DNA of 13,500 nucleotides from contig JAGHTQ010000133.1 in the NCBI GenBank assembly GCA_018065295.1, positions 1 to 13,500 on the forward strand, in the 5' to 3' direction. The notes below the pieces were generated by a model. It was not told where the DNA came from. It searched no databases and was given only the letters and a program-made list of their open reading frames with translations. The position numbers and the translations under genes were made by a program. Source of the stretch: Candidatus Colimonas fimequi. GTDB lineage: Bacteria; Bacillota; Clostridia; Peptostreptococcales; Anaerovoracaceae. Shown one piece after another: positions 12,213-13,500 of this stretch. Each line of letters starts with the position of its first letter. The first letter of the stretch is position 1.

Positions 12213-13487
12213 ATGGATTTCATTAACAGTATTAGACAGACTAAGCAGGATAGTTTCGTTCTGGCTTCAATGAACGAAGAGATTAGAAACGGAGCACTTA
12301 AGGCAATAGCTGAAGGATTAGAAGCTAACAAGGAAGCGATTTTCCAGGCCAACGAGAAGGACCTTAAGGCCGCAGAAGAAACTTGCCTGGCTGCACCTAT
12401 CGTAAGCAGACTTAAGTTTGACCAGCACAAGCTGGACGGAGTTGTTGAGGGTATCAACAACCTTATCGGTCTTCCTGACCCACTCTTCAGAGAACTTCTT
12501 AAGCGCGAACTTGACGAAGGTCTCGTACTCACTAAGACAACATGCCCTATCGGCGTTATCGGTGTTATCTTCGAATCACGTCCAGATGCACTGGTTCAGA
12601 TTGCCAGCCTTTGCATTAAGAGCGGCAACTGCTCAATTCTCAAAGGCGGCAGCGAAGCTAGAAATACTAACCGCGTGCTCTTCGATACAATCTATGAAGC
12701 AGCAACAGCTGCAGGACTTCCTGCAGGTTTCGCAGTTCTCATCGAAGACCGTGCAGGTATCGACGAACTTCTGAAACTGGACGAATACGTTGATCTGCTG
12801 ATTCCACGTGGTTCAAATGCTTTCGTTCAGTACATCATGAACAACTCTAAGATTCCTGTTATGGGACACGCAGACGGCATCTGCCACGTATACGTTGACG
12901 GCGCTGCTAAGATTGGCACTGCAGTTCCTATTATCATCGACTCTAAGACTCAGTACGTTGCAGCTTGCAACACTGCGGAGACTTTGCTCGTTCATAGGGA
13001 CATTGCAGACGTTCTCATCCCAGCTCTGGCTGATGCATCAGGCGATAAGATTGAATATCGCGGAGATGAGAAGACAGTTTCAATGATCGGCTGCGCACCA
13101 GCAACAGACGAAGACTTCAGCACAGAGTATCTCGACTACATTCTGAGCATCAAGATTGTTGATTCAATCGACGAAGCTATCGACCATATCAACCGCTACG
13201 GCTCACATCACACAGACTGTATCATTACAGAGGACATTGATTCTGCTGACAAGTTCATGTCACTGGTTGACTCAGCTGGCGTATATCTCAACTGTTCAAC
13301 TAGATTTGCAGACGGTTTCAGATACGGTTTCGGCGCAGAAGTTGGTATCAGCACTGGGAAGCTTCACGCCCGCGGACCTGTAGGCCTTGATGGTCTTGTA
13401 ACATACAAGTACAAGCTTCGCGGTAACGGCCATGTGGTTGCTGATTACGCATCTGGCGCTAAGTCATTTAATTTCAAAGAATTATAG
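12213..13487 (+). CDS. proA: Gamma-glutamyl phosphate reductase
   Basis: NADPH-dependent enzyme of 424 residues that reduces glutamyl 5-phosphate to glutamate semialdehyde, the second step of proline synthesis. It belongs to the aldehyde dehydrogenase superfamily. Family segments: CPIGVIGVIFESRPDALVQI (111-130), KSGNCSILKGGSEA, LLIPRGSNAFVQYI, GHADGICHVYVD, and the catalytic cysteine in AACNTAETLLVH (Cys252). The C-terminus has NCSTRFADGFRYGFGAEVGI, then STGKLHARGPVGLDGLVTYK, as expected. Length matches the family (about 415-425). It starts 5 nt after the yprB-like stop; the nearest purine-rich site, AAAGGA, is about 12 nt upstream, longer than usual, so coupling to the upstream gene is likely. 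Only 13 bp follow in the window, so the operon end is not seen. Confidence 0.97.
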   Translation: MDFINSIRQTKQDSFVLASMNEEIRNGALKAIAEGLEANKEAIFQANEKDLKAAEETCLAAPIVSRLKFDQHKLDGVVEGINNLIGLPDPLFRELLKRELDEGLVLTKTTCPIGVIGVIFESRPDALVQIASLCIKSGNCSILKGGSEARNTNRVLFDTIYEAATAAGLPAGFAVLIEDRAGIDELLKLDEYVDLLIPRGSNAFVQYIMNNSKIPVMGHADGICHVYVDGAAKIGTAVPIIIDSKTQYVAACNTAETLLVHRDIADVLIPALADASGDKIEYRGDEKTVSMIGCAPATDEDFSTEYLDYILSIKIVDSIDEAIDHINRYGSHHTDCIITEDIDSADKFMSLVDSAGVYLNCSTRFADGFRYGFGAEVGISTGKLHARGPVGLDGLVTYKYKLRGNGHVVADYASGAKSFNFKEL

Positions 13488-13500
13488 AATAGTAATAGCC

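Overview
The window is ordinary chromosomal DNA of a Gram-positive anaerobe, most likely a Clostridia-class Bacillota. The basis is Bacillota-type RbgA, an rplS / rbgA / rnhB neighbourhood, strong AGGAG-type ribosome binding sites, TTGNNN-17-TATAAT promoters, and an fhs-fchA-folD one-carbon cluster of the kind found in acetogens and amino-acid or purine fermenters. A family such as Anaerovoracaceae (Family XIII) is possible, but that is a guess.

Layout. Positions 1-840 hold, on the minus strand, a promoter, an SseB-domain gene and the start of valS, joined by a TAATG overlap. Positions 840-1868 form a small accessory island: a shortened LysR-type regulator on the plus strand, bracketed by five copies of a ~20-bp repeat. 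Two copies lie in inverted orientation upstream and three downstream, all at an exact 44-bp pitch, with a bidirectional terminator between gene and right-hand array. Positions 1869-5186 are a minus-strand operon, fhs-fchA-folD, with its own promoter; it interconverts formyl-, methenyl- and methylene-tetrahydrofolate. Its FolD lacks the lysine and glutamine needed for cyclohydrolase activity, which the neighbouring FchA should supply. Positions 5191-6467 encode a membrane-anchored surface protein with two bacterial Ig-like domains and a C-terminal NlpC/P60-like domain. Positions 6459-8551 hold rplS (own promoter and terminator), then rbgA and rnhB, all on the minus strand and tied to ribosome biogenesis and RNA/DNA hybrid removal. 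Positions 8603-10934 hold proB, an ADP-ribose pyrophosphatase-type nudix gene and a XerD-like recombinase with two altered catalytic positions.

Positions 10874-11205 are a regulatory hub without protein genes. They contain the proB promoter going left, an extended -10 promoter going right into a candidate ~150-nt structured RNA ending at a perfect terminator, and a strong promoter placed so that the next gene should be a leaderless mRNA. That gene (yprB-like DEDD exonuclease) runs into proA. Proline synthesis is therefore split over two divergent units rather than a proBA operon.

Best candidates for something undescribed are the 44-bp-phased repeat arrays around the mini-LysR gene and the unassigned structured RNA. 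The FolD and XerD active-site changes and the leaderless yprB-proA transcript also deserve checking. No CRISPR array, tRNA, rRNA or insertion-sequence transposase was seen.
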